DNA from: Actinostola sp. cb2023
Lineage: Eukaryota > Cnidaria > Anthozoa > Actiniaria > Actinostolidae
Direction: 5' to 3'
Assembly (NCBI GenBank): GCA_033675265.1
Contig: JAUJYZ010000283.1
Span: forward strand, 287,082-351,081
DNA: 64,000 bases
A program made the translations under genes and the position numbers. The notes below the pieces were generated by a model. The model was not told where the DNA came from and did no database searches. It saw nothing but the letters and a program-made list of their open reading frames with translations. Of the stretch, positions 45,592 to 56,060 are shown piece after piece. How positions within the stretch are numbered: the stretch's first letter is position 1; each line of letters starts with the position of its first letter.

Positions 45592-46283
45592 TGTTGTAAA
45601 ACGTTCTGTTCTTAGCACTAAGAGCAAAATATATTAATAAATAATTTTAATCAGTGATTTCAGAGTATTGGCTTTCTCCTTCCCTCTCTCTCCTCTTGAA
45701 GGGCGGCCACGCAGACTACGTTACGTGACACTTCGCGTATAATGTATGTTTTCTCGGTTGCATTTTACTGAGCGGATTCTGAAAATTAAAAAAAAATACA
45801 CTTTGAAAAAGTATTGATACTAGCTGTAGTTATGAAAGAAAGATCATTATTGCAACTGATTTGGTGACATTCAAAATAGAAAAAAAGGAGTTGACAATAT
45901 ACATTCAGTTTCAAGATTGTATATAGAGTGCAGCGGGTACAGGATTTAAAATGGGGGGGGGGGTTTCCAGAAACGTTACTTCCTGCATTTTAAGGCCAAA
46001 CAATGATTTCAGTTGCATTCTACTTAGCGTAGAGAACATGATCGGCTTCACAAATAATAATAATCAATTTATAAAGCGCCATATTCAAGGTTCATTGACG
46101 CTATCGCAATATCAGTAATTCACAAAGGGTGGTTCCATGGAACGGTAGAGTACAAACACTAAAACCGTGCAACATAAATAGTACTATTTAGTTCTAAATA
46201 GTAATATTTCTATTGTTTTCCATTGTTCATTTAGTGCTATTTAGTATTAGTAATTACCAAATCAGTCATGGATAGCAATTTTG

Positions 46284-46338
<55 letters not shown>

Positions 46339-47160
46339 GGACGAAATTCAAAATGGCGTCTCGTTTCGCTACAGGCAGCTCCGAATTTATTTGTTTAATA
46401 AAGTGCCATTTTTTATTCAACTGATTTGGTAAATACTAAAACAATTATCCCCCTCAGTGTCAGTGAGTAGTGGTGAATATTTACCTTGCCGCTCGAAAAC
46501 TCGCGGCTCGGTAAATATCTATCACTACTACTCACATCCACTTCGGGGAATAATTGTTCACTATTTAGTGTAAAACGTTGCACGGTTTTACTAACTGTTT
46601 GTACTCTAGCACGAAATGGGTTGGAATTATAATTTCGCCTGTTCAATATGGTCATTACAAGTTTATAGTCGTTTGCAAGACTTTGTTTGTGTTTATCTAA
46701 CGGTGGTCTTGTTGTGTACTCTTCGTGTAAACATTTGCTTAACGTATATTTTTTATCTCGATTAGTCAAGACTGAATGGCGACAATCGATAAACATTTAT
46801 TTTCATTTTGAAGCGAGAAACAGGTCGCCATAGACGATTTTAAAACAATGGGTTACTGTGCGCATGCGTTAGATTCATTTTCGTAATGAGTGGGACTGAC
46901 AGTTACGGTACCGTGTTGTGGCGTTTTGACTGGATGAGATGCATCTGCACGCTTTTTGCAGATTGGTTTAGAAAAGAAGCCATTTGAGTGTCACAGTACC
47001 GTAGGTTGACGTTTCCCACTCATACGAAAACGACCGTGCTGTGTCGTATTTTAATACGAAAAAAACTCTTTCAAAAAAAGAGTTTGATTCGATGCATATG
47101 TACGCTTTTTGATTGGTTCAGAAAGGAAGCCATTTGAGTGTCACAGTACCGTAGGTTTCC
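45592..47160. repeat. copy-2 counterpart of 13494-14900
   Basis: Collinear with copy 1 from GTTGTAAAACGTTCT onward, including the poly-G fragment (45931-45962) and foldback (46145-46615). 46900-47160 has the GATGAGATG...CACGCTTTTT duplication. No gene. Confidence 0.75.
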
Positions 47161-47837
47161 CACTCGTACGAAAACGAATCTATATTATGCGCAGTTTCGC
47201 CAACTTCGACTTGGCACTATTTATTCCTAAGCATAACTACTAATAATAATGATGCATTTGTAGCGGCGATATGTCTGTCAACACGTACTATAAGGTAAAT
47301 ATAAAAACGCTATGTTTATCGAATGTTTGGCTTTAATTTGTGGTCGCTGTTGACAACCTTATTTTCACTCCGTGTAAACATTTGTTTAACTTTTTTATCT
47401 CGATTAGTCAAGAACGAGCGGCGACAATCGGCAAACATTGCTTAGTTTTCTATTCAAAAAGAACCTATAAAACTAGTGACACTCAAGTAACTGATGTATT
47501 TAGAGCTAAGCCAAGAGTAAAGGTAATTAAATATGCCATTTTATTAGAGATTTTGTCAAAGAACGCACGAAATATGGGACCGTATTTTGTGTAGTTACTT
47601 CAAACTGGCTTTCCAATCAATCATGCAGAATCGTGTGATGAAAATTAACCAATCAGCATGCGAGAAATTATACAGTTTTGGCTAGCGCTCACTCGTACAG
47701 AGATTTCCAAGGAATTTGTTGCTTTACTTTCACCAAAATAGCTAGTTTCTTTGAATACCAAATGACTCGAAATAGATGCTTAGCCAACCGTAATAACCTC
47801 TATGTAAAAGTCACAGCCTTATTCCTTGCATGAGTTA

Positions 47838-47972
47838 CGATGGCACTAACCCGTGAAACAGATATTAGCCAAGTAGATATTAATAAACTGTAATTCCATT
47901 CTTTTCTTTTGCTTTGATCTGACTATTAGTCACTAACTATTAGATTTTGTTTCACGGGTTAAGTGCCATCAC
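47838..47972. mobile_element. hairpin MITE upstream of IGFBP gene, copy 2
   Basis: Arms GATGGCACTAACCCGTGAAAC and its complement GTTTCACGGGTTAAGTGCCATC. It lies between the altered TATA (about 47799) and exon 1 (53781). Confidence 0.7.
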
Positions 47973-49014
47973 TCTATATTTTATTTAAGGGTTAGAGACT
48001 GATATGTACGGAGCCCTCGAAGGGCCATGACACAATTTTTATTTCAGGTTATAAGTCGAGTTACAAGTCGACATACAAGTCGACATACAAGTCGAGTTAC
48101 CGAAGTCGAGTTATAAGTCGACATACAAGTCGACATACAAGTCGACATACAAGTCGACATACAAGTCGAGTTACCGAAGTCGAGTTATAAGTCGACATAC
48201 AAGTCGACATACAAGTCGACATACAAGTCGACATACAAGTCGAGTTACCGAAGTCGAGTTATAAGTCGACATACAAGTCGACATACAAGTCGACATACAA
48301 GTCGACATACAAGTCGAGTTACAAGTCGAGTTACAAGTCGACATACAAGTCGACATACAAGTCGAGTTACCGAAGTCGAGTTATAAGTCGACATACAAGT
48401 CGACATACAAGTCGACATACAAGTCGACATACAAGTCGACATACAAGTCGAGTTACCGAAGTCGAGTTATAAGTCGACATACAAGTCGACATACAAGTCG
48501 ACATACAAGTCGACATACAAGTCGAGTTACAAGTCGAGTTATAAGTCGACATACAAGTCGACATACAAGTCGAGTTACAAGTCGAGTTATAAGTCGACAT
48601 ACAAGTCGACATACAAGTCGAGTTATAAGTCGACATACAAGTCGACATACAAGTCGAGTTATAAGTCGACATACAAGTCGACATACAAGTCGAGTTATAA
48701 GTCGACATACAAGTCGACATACAAGTCGAGTTTCAAGTCGACATACAAGTCGAGTTACAAGTCGACATACAAGTCGACATACAAGTCGACATACAAGTCG
48801 AGTTATAAGTCGACATACAAGTCGACATACAAGTCGACATACAAGTCGTGTTATAAGTCGACATACAAGTCGAGTTACAAGTCGAGTTACAAGTCGACAT
48901 ACAAGTCGAGTTACAAGTCGAGTTTGCCTTGGAAACGAACTGCGCGATTATTGCTGCGCATACTTATTATAGTATAAACTGCAGGCTCATATTAAAGGCG
49001 AAGATAATTTCAAG

Positions 49015-49712
49015 ATGGAGGATCGTAATGACCTAATAGAGCAATATTTCAATCTTGGGTATAATCAAAAGGAAATCCTTGCCTGTCTTCTCAGTTCTGA
49101 TACACAGCCTGACACTTAGTCCCAGGCAGTTAAAGCGAGTTCTTTCCAGGAGGGTTATTAGAAGAAGGATAAATCCATCAGACCTATCAACAATATTAAG
49201 TCAAAATAGAGCAAGAGCTACAATGCAGTGGAAGTGCTATTGGATATCGATCTATTTGGCAAAGATTAACGATAGAACAAGGATTAGTTGTCAGCAAAGA
49301 AACAGTACGACATGCTCTTAGAATCTTAGATCCCGAGGGTGTGGACCAGAGGTTGAGGCATCGACTGCAGCGACGTCAGTAAAAGGCAGAGGACCCAATT
49401 TCTTATGGCATATAGATGGCTATGATAAACTAAAACCCTTTGGGTTTTGTATACATGGTTGCATAGATGGGTACAGCAGGAGGATTATGTGGCTTGAAGT
49501 AGGAATGTCAAACAATAACCCAGCTGTTATTGCAAAAGATTTTGTTGAATGCATTAAGGAAGTAGGAGGTACTCCACGCATTGTACGGGCAGATTATGGT
49601 ACCGAAAACAACAACGTTGCTGGTATTCAGCGTTTTTTGCGAAACAGTTCATGCGATTCCTTTGTAAAAGACACGAGTTTTATGTATGGTCGGTCAGTAT
49701 CAAACCATCTAT
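49015..49712 (+). pseudogene. rve integrase fragment, unit 1
   Basis: Starts MEDRNDLIEQYFNLGYNQKE (helix-turn-helix-like). A frameshift leads into LTLSPRQLKRVLSRRVIRRR and RARATMQWKCYWISIY, a one-base-shifted form of the sequence seen better in unit 2. After another shift comes GPNFLWHIDGYDKLKPFGFC, IDGYSRRIMWLEVGMSNNNP, GTPRIVRADYGTEN and YGRSVSN. These hold the first two acidic residues of the DDE core (HID, RAD). The frame then runs into the inverted copy of its own 5' region (49723-50108), so the third residue (Glu) and the C-terminus are missing. It cannot be an active transposase. Confidence 0.8.
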
Positions 49713-49722
49713 ATGCCATAAG

Positions 49723-50108
49723 AAATTGGGTCCTCTGCCTTTGTACTGACGTCGCTGCAGTCGATGCCTCAACCTCTGGTCCACACCCTCGGGATCTAAG
49801 ATTCTAAGAGCATGTCGTACTGTTTCTTTACTGACAACTAATCCTTGTTCTATCGTTAATCTTTGCCAAATAGATCGATATCCAATAGCACTTCCACTGC
49901 ATTGTAGCTCTTGCTCTATATGACTTAATATTGTTGATAGGTCTGATGGATTTATCCTTCAGTCTTCTAAGAACCCTCCTGGAAAGAACTCGCTTTAACT
50001 GCCTGGGACTAAGTGTCAGGCTGTGTATCAGTAGAAGACAAGCAATGATTTCCTCAGTTTTGATTATACCCAAGATTGAAATATTGCTCTATTAGGTCAT
50101 TACGATCC
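49723..50108 (-). repeat. inverted copy of the integrase 5' half, unit 1
   Basis: Reverse complement of about 49013-49390, with small indels (TCTAAGATTC where unit 2 has TCCGGCTAAG). Read on the minus strand it again gives LTLSPRQLKRVLSRRV and RARATMQWK. It makes a hairpin with the gene, so a transcript of the unit would fold on itself. Confidence 0.85.
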
Positions 50109-50862
50109 TACGGAGCCCTCGAAGGGCCATGACACAATTTTTATTTCAGGTTATAAGTCGAGTTACAAGTCGACATACAAGTCGACATACAAGTCGAGTT
50201 ACCGAAGTCGAGTTATAAGTCGACATACAAGTCGACATACAAGTCGACATACAAGTCGACATACAAGTCGACATACAAGTCGACATACAAGTCGAGTTAC
50301 CGAAGTCGAGTTATAAGTCGACATACAAGTCGACATACAAGTCGACATACAAGTCGACATACAAGTCGAGTTACAAGTCGAGTTATAAGTCGACATACAA
50401 GTCGACATACAAGTCGAGTTACAAGTCGAGTTATAAGTCGACATACAAGTCGACATACAAGTCGAGTTATAAGTCGACATACAAGTCGACATACAAGTCG
50501 AGTTATAAGTCGACATACAAGTCGACATACAAGTCGAGTTATAAGTCGACATACAAGTCGACATACAAGTCGAGTTTCAAGTCGACATACAAGTCGAGTT
50601 ACAAGTCGACATACAAGTCGACATACAAGTCGACATACAAGTCGAGTTATAAGTCGACATACAAGTCGACATACAAGTCGACATACAAGTCGTGTTATAA
50701 GTCGACATACAAGTCGAGTTACAAGTCGAGTTACAAGTCGACATACAAGTCGAGTTACAAGTCGAGTTTGCCTGGAAACGAACTGCGCGATTATTGCTGC
50801 GCATACTTATTATAGTATAAACTGCAGGCTCATATTAAAGGCGAAGGTAATTTCAAGATGGA

Positions 50863-51590
50863 GGATCGTAATGACCTAATAGAGCAATATTTCAATCTTG
50901 GGTATAATCAAAAGGAAATCCTTGCCTGTCTTCTCAGTTCTGATACACAGCCTGACACTTAGTCCCAGGCAGTTAAAGCGAGTTCTTTCCAGGAGGGTTA
51001 TTAGAAGAAGGATAAATCCATCAGACCTATCAACAATATTAAGTCAAATAGAGCAAGAGCTACAATGCAGTGGAAGTGCTATTGGATATCGATCTATTTG
51101 GCAAAGATTAACGATAGAACAAGGATTAGTTGTCAGCAAAGAAACAGTACGACATGCTCTTAGAATCTTAGATCCCGAGGGTGTGGACCAGAGGTTGAGG
51201 CATCGACTGCAGCGACGTCAGTAAAAGGCAGAGGACCCAATTTCTTATGGCATATAGATGGCTATGATAAACTAAAACCCTTTGGGTTTTGTATACATGG
51301 TTGCATAGATGGGTACAGCAGGAGGATTATGTGGCTTGAAGTAGGAATGTCAAACAATAACCCAGCTGTTATTGCAAAAGATTTTGTTGAATGCATTAAG
51401 GAAGTAGGAGGTACTCCACGCATTGTACGGGCAGATTATGGTACCGAAAACAACAACGTTGCTGGTATTCAGCGTTTTTTGCGAAACAGTTCATGCGATT
51501 CCTTTGTAAAAGACACGAGTTTTTGTGTATGGTCGGTCAGTATCAAACCATCTATATGCCATAAGAAATTGGGTCCTCTGCCTTTGTACT
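50863..51590 (+). pseudogene. rve integrase fragment, unit 2
   Basis: Near-identical to unit 1 but one base shorter at AAGTCAAATAGAGC. This keeps the frame open through SDLSTILSQIEQELQCSGSA, IGYRSIWQRLTIEQGLVVSK, ETVRHALRILDPEGVDQRLR to a stop at 51224. It is the better-preserved HTH/linker domain of an IS3-type integrase. The catalytic part (51236-51590) follows in another frame: HIDGYDKLKPFGFCIHGCID, then RADYGTEN. It too is fused to an inverted copy of its 5' half (51570-51960), losing the third catalytic residue. No intron splits DGYDKL, unlike in the relative at 18017/19117. Confidence 0.8.
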
Positions 51591-52763
51591 GACGTCGCTG
51601 CAGTCGATGCCTCAACCTCTGGTCCACACCCTCGGGATCCGGCTAAGATTCTAAGAGCATGTCGTACTGTTTCTTTACTGACAACTAATCCTTGTTCTAT
51701 CGTTAATCTTTGCCAAATAGATCGATATCCAATAGCACTTCCACTGCATTGTAGCTCTTGCTCTATATGACTTAATATTGTTGATAGGTCTGATGGATTT
51801 ATCCTTCAGTCTTCTAAGAACCCTCCTGGAAAGAACTCGCTTTAACTGCCTGGGACTAAGTGTCAGGCTGTGTATCAGTAGAAGACAAGCAATGATTTCC
51901 TCAGTTTTGATTATACCCAAGATTGAAATATTGCTCTATTAGGTCATTACGATCCTCCATCTTGAATTTACCTTCGCCTTTAATATGAGCCTGCAGTTTA
52001 TACTATAATAAGTATGCGCAGCAATATTCGCGCAGCTCGTTTCCAGGCAAACTCGACTTGTAACTCGACTTGTATGTCGACTTGTAACTCGACTTGTATC
52101 TCGACTTGTATGTCGACTTATAACTCGACTTGTATGTCGACTTGTATGTCGACTTATAACTCGACTTGTATGTCGACTTGTATGTCGACTTATAACTCGA
52201 CTTGTATGTCGACTTGTATGTCGACTTATAACTCGACTTGTATGTCGACTTGTATGTCGACTTATAACTCGACTTGTATGTCGACTTGTATGTCGACTTA
52301 TAACTCGACTTGTATGTCGACTTGTATGTCGACTTATCACTAGACTTGTATGTCGACTTGTATGTCGACTTATAACTAGACTTGTATGTCGACTTGTATG
52401 TCGACTTATAACTCGACTTGTATGTCGACTTGTATGTCGACTTATAACTCGATCGACTTGTATGTCGACTTGTATGTCGACTTATAACTCGACTTGTATG
52501 TCGACTTGTATGTCGACTTATAACTCGACTTGTATGTCGACTTGTATGTCGACTTATAACTCGACTTGTATGACGACTTGTGTGTCGACTTATAACTCGA
52601 CTTGTATGTCGACTTGTATGTCGACTTATAACTCGACTTGTATGTCGATTTATAACTCGACTTGTAACTCGACTTGTATGTCGACTTATAACTCGACTTG
52701 TAACTCGACTTGTAACCTGAAATAAAAATTGTGTGATGGCCCTTCGAGGGCTCCGTAGATATG

Positions 52764-52930
52764 AGTGCTTTACCGGCAAATACACGCACGCGCTGGCTGT
52801 AGAATGAACGAGAATTCAAATACTAGACGAGGCGTAGCCGAGTGCATGCAGTATGAAGAATTTCGAGTTCATTCTACAGCCAGCAAGTGCGTCTATTTGC
52901 CGGTAAAGCACAAACTAGAAGTCTCTAACC
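52764..52930. mobile_element. foldback element hit by the dimeric transposon
   Basis: Arms GCTTTACCGGCAAATACACG and CGTCTATTTGCCGGTAAAGC lie at 52769 and 52883. The phrase GGGTTAGAGACT left of the dimer (47989-48000) pairs with AGTCTCTAACCC at 52920-52931, so the dimer sits inside the left arm of this element. Confidence 0.7.
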
Positions 52931-52934
52931 CATT

Positions 52935-53250
52935 TATTATTCAAACTGAATACGCTGCAGTTGTGAAATGTTCAAGATATAATTTTAATCACGGTAAATA
53001 AAGCAAAACTATATTTAGCTAGATCTTCCGACGCTTTCGCTGGATATCTCCTCTACAACCATTCCAATTGCAACTATTCTACAAAGAAAACACGAATAAA
53101 GCATTTATTTTTTTGTTTTTATGTCATAACAAGGCAAGTTTCATTCATCATTTTAAGCTCTGAGCTTCTTCACTCACGAACAAGAACAGACTGACAGCCG
53201 AGACCGACGGCAAAAAGTGCTTGTATGAAGTTTGAATAATAAAATTAATG
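52935..53250. other. spacer in the transposon cluster
   Basis: AT-rich, no recognised gene. ACCGTGATTAAAATTATATC and T runs only. Confidence 0.5.
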
Positions 53251-53252
53251 AA

Positions 53253-53708
53253 AGTGCCCCTAATAAATAATACAATATTTTGTGAATCAGTTCTTCCTGA
53301 TGTGTATAATATGATGGTTTAATATTTCTAAATTTGAACCTTGCGTTTATGAGTTATAGAGGTTTGAAATCTCAATATGCAAATTTGATGACGTTTACCC
53401 AGGCTTCATATATTATACAAAAACGCCCTTGTGCTAATTATTGACATTTGAAAACTTACAGAATATTTCCACAGTCTTTATGAATGATTTTATAACTTTT
53501 TCCCCATTTAAAAAAATAAGTTCTTCTTGAACAAGTCTAAATAAGTTATGGCGAATTCCTGGGTAGACTTCATCAAATTTGCATATTGAGATTTCAAACC
53601 TCTATAACTCATAAACGCAAGGTTCAAATTTAGAAATATTAAACCATCATATTATACACATCAGGAAGAACTGATTCACAAAATATTGTATTATTTATTA
53701 GGGGCACT
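53253..53708. mobile_element. 456-bp foldback next to IGFBP exon 1, copy 2
   Basis: Arms of about 200 bases from AAAGTGCCCCTAATAAATAA to ACCCAGG mirror each other. The right end abuts AATGTCTGGCTCCTGC, which is continuous 5'-flank sequence in copy 1 (23095). Confidence 0.85.
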
Positions 53709-53780
53709 TTAATGTCTGGCTCCTGCTAATGTAAATATCGTTTTGTTTCGTAGCTTTTATTTCCTTTAAGAGAGTCGAAC

Positions 53781-53892
53781 ATGCAGTCATTTTTGGTGTT
53801 GTGCGTGTGTGCCCTGTTTGTGACAGAGGTTGTGTCGCTGAGTTGTGTACCATGTTCGTGGAACAAGTGTAGCAAACCCGTTGGGTGCAAAG
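53781..53892 (+). CDS. IGFBP-domain peptide exon 1, copy 2 (intact)
   Basis: ATG at 53781 opens MQSFLVLCVCALFVTEVVSL, a clean signal peptide, followed by SCVPCSWNKCSKPVGCK and a phase-1 donor AAAG|GTAGGT at 53892. The four cysteines are the first half of the IGFBP N-terminal fold (C-x2-C-x4-C). The partner exon (GCGCC motif) is not present before 64000, so it must lie past the satellite if it survives. Upstream, conserved flank holds for only about 70 bases before transposons begin. It is too short to stand out as an open frame and was recognised by alignment with copy 1. Expression is doubtful given the lost promoter context. Confidence 0.75.
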
Positions 53893-53925
53893 GTAGGTTT
53901 AACGTATAATATTATACACTAACGG

Positions 53926-55205
53926 ACCAGATTGATTCTGGCAGCAGATTCACTGAGCAGGGGTAGGGAAGGGAAGAGCGACAACTAGACAAAAACGCCA
54001 GCTCAAACCTTTTAACCTTTCGATACTGGAGACTCCAAACATAAACAACATAAACAGTGTATGTGGAAGGAGCCTAATCAGTAATTCTAATACGAATTTT
54101 AAATATTTTAAAACTTGACATCACATGACCGGTCTTTATTTGAGCATTGATAATTGGCATACATTTATTGTGTAATCACACATCCGGTGTTGCGTTATTA
54201 GTTGTCTAAGGTCATTCAAATGCAACCAAGTACGCAGACCAGTGGTTTGCTTTGATATGGTTAGCTCAGTTGTCATGTACAAGTTTAATACAGCTATTAG
54301 GAAGCCCATCCACATCACATTGAGTTACTTTATATTTTGTGGCTATTCACAATACTCGCAAATGAAGCGCGAGGTGTATTTACACCAAATAAGCACGAAT
54401 AAGTATGGAATGCGCATGGGTATGAATACTGGATTCCCCTGGGAGGATTATAAATATCAACGAGCACTCCTTCTCAGCTCAGTCGCTAAGTCTTCAGATC
54501 AACGCGAGAGAGAAGACAGTGGAACGGCCCACCCTCCCGAACCCCGGGAAATTCGTGCTGAAACCATCGAAACGTACGTACCACCACTCCTTCACGCGCT
54601 CGATCACTCTTCTTCCCATCCTTAATAGACCTCAATACAATGAGCGCGAGCTGCGAGTGCTGTGTAATAGAATACTATTTTGCCTCCGCGGCACTAGTTC
54701 AGGTTTATCACCCGTTTCCAACGCTGAATCTATTCTTAGTGTCCGTTTGCAGTACAAACTGTTAAACAATCATATTCCCTTCCCTACCCCCTGCTTAGTG
54801 AATCTGCTGTCAAGCCAGCAGCAGATTCGAAAATCTGTGACGTCAAAATGACGTCAATTAGCCACTTTGGAAACGAGTAAAGGACTGGAAACGAGTTTTT
54901 AGAATTAATCTAATTAAGAAATGAACCCCATCACAAGAAAGAGCATATCAGAATTAGTAAGTTTCAGGAGTTTGATAGGGTTTGGACAAGTAGCAAATGA
55001 ACTGCAGACATTCAAAAACTGCAAAATTTACAAAGAAATGTATGGTTACAGGGGACAAGCTTTGGAAAGCTGTTACTCGTTCAATATCTAACTAAACCTA
55101 TCGAAACTTTGTAAACATACTAATTCTGACATGCTCTTTCTAGTGATGGGGTTCATTTCTTAATTATATTAATTCTAAAAACTCGTTCCCAGTCCTTTAC
55201 TGGGA
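53926..55205. mobile_element. 1.28-kb insertion in the copy-2 IGFBP intron
   Basis: The 8-base ACTAACGG occurs at 53918-53925 and 55206-55213, with copy 1 having a single CACTAACTACTAG site (about 23981). Inside are two foldbacks: one with GAATCTGCTG / CAGCAGATTC arms (53935-54835) and one with AAAGGACTGGAAACGAGTTT arms (54880-55200). An 8-base duplication would fit a hAT-type element. Frames at 54242-54851 are not convincing genes. Confidence 0.6.
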
Positions 55206-55475
55206 ACTAACGGCTACTAGAAACGGTTTCACGGTACGTCTGAGGAAAATAACTCTGTCATCAACTTTGAATACGAATCTAAAGTTTTTCATTTTTCTGC
55301 TACGTTTTTCTGTGTTCAGCTCAAAGGAATTCATACATCTTGTGCAGTTCTCGATCGGTATTTAACTTGCTTACAAAACGGAAAGTGTAGAAAAACGTTA
55401 ACCTACTGGCCTAGGTTGCAAGAATCAGTAAAAGCCTTTTTAACGAATTAAAAAAGTAGGAAGGCTTGTTGACCG

Positions 55476-55675
55476 CCCAGAATCCAAAAAACGGCCCAAA
55501 ATCGTAACCCCCAAAAAGTCCAATTTTTCTCCTCATAAAATCGAGAACGGTATAGGATAATATTTTTATCAACCCCCAAAAAAGTTATTGCAAAAATCTT
55601 TATATCAAAAAAGTCCACCAGAAAATTGATAACCCCAAAAAAGTCCCATCGCACATCTCCGTCACTGATACCCCT

Positions 55676-55714
<39 letters not shown>

Positions 55715-55722
55715 TGGGGCAT
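55476..55722. mobile_element. 247-bp poly-C insertion in the copy-2 intron
   Basis: GACCG is repeated at 55471-55475 and 55723-55727; copy 1 reads straight through (TTGTTGACCGACCAAACAC at 24728). Near the right end is a C run of about 34 bases. It resembles the 23236 element in having CCAAAAAA tandem phrases and a C tract. Confidence 0.7.
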
Positions 55723-56060
55723 GACCGACCAAACACTTGAAGAGTTCATGAAATTGATGCCATACTAACCCTAGTTAAGCCTGTTTTTTTTTTCAAACAT
55801 AAAACTTAAAATGACTACAGGTATCGATTGACGATTACTGCCAGATCTTACTCATACAGGGTCAACGTACATATTTTTTCTCGAGAAAAATAATCACTCA
55901 ATCATTGAAGAACATGGACTCGAACGCCATTTTGAATAAATGAGCCCGCGCTAAATAAAGTGGTGCCCTACACTGCGTGCGCACTCTCAAAGTGAAACAA
56001 ATATTAACCAATCAGCGGTTTTAAGTGTTTCTGTTTCAGTTTATTTAAAAATAACATCAA

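Larger units (their letters stand above)
48007..52757. mobile_element. dimeric IS3EU-like transposon with 12-bp-repeat TIRs
   Basis: Outer ends are TACGGAGCCCTCGAAGGGCC at 48007 and its complement ending at 52757, flanked by the 6-bp TSD GATATG (48001-48006, 52758-52763). Three terminal modules are present: left ends at 48007 and 50109 and one right end. Each continues as CAATTTTTATTTCAGGTT and then a 12-base tandem (ACATACAAGTCG / AGTTATAAGTCG) of 0.6-0.9 kb. Between them lie two nearly identical integrase fragments, each followed by an inverted copy of its own 5' half. The first unit stops at CATTACGATCC and joins directly to a new left end, so the whole is a partial head-to-tail dimer moved as one piece. 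Relatedness to 15634-19704 rests on the TACGG ends, TSD length and integrase. Confidence 0.8.

Noticed and set aside
52003..52785. A 260-codon open frame on the minus strand, and similar frames at 48171-48720 and 50199-50804 with Ser/Thr/Lys-rich repeats
   Set aside because: The 12-base unit is a multiple of three, so all frames without a stop stay open. The sequence is the tandem part of transposon TIRs.
53935..54835. Autonomous transposon with a coding region
   Set aside because: Arms are clear but nothing inside resembles a transposase.
54242..54851. Two overlapping frames of 110-127 codons
   Set aside because: They lie inside an insertion with 8-base duplications and have no recognisable domain; probably chance frames between foldback arms.
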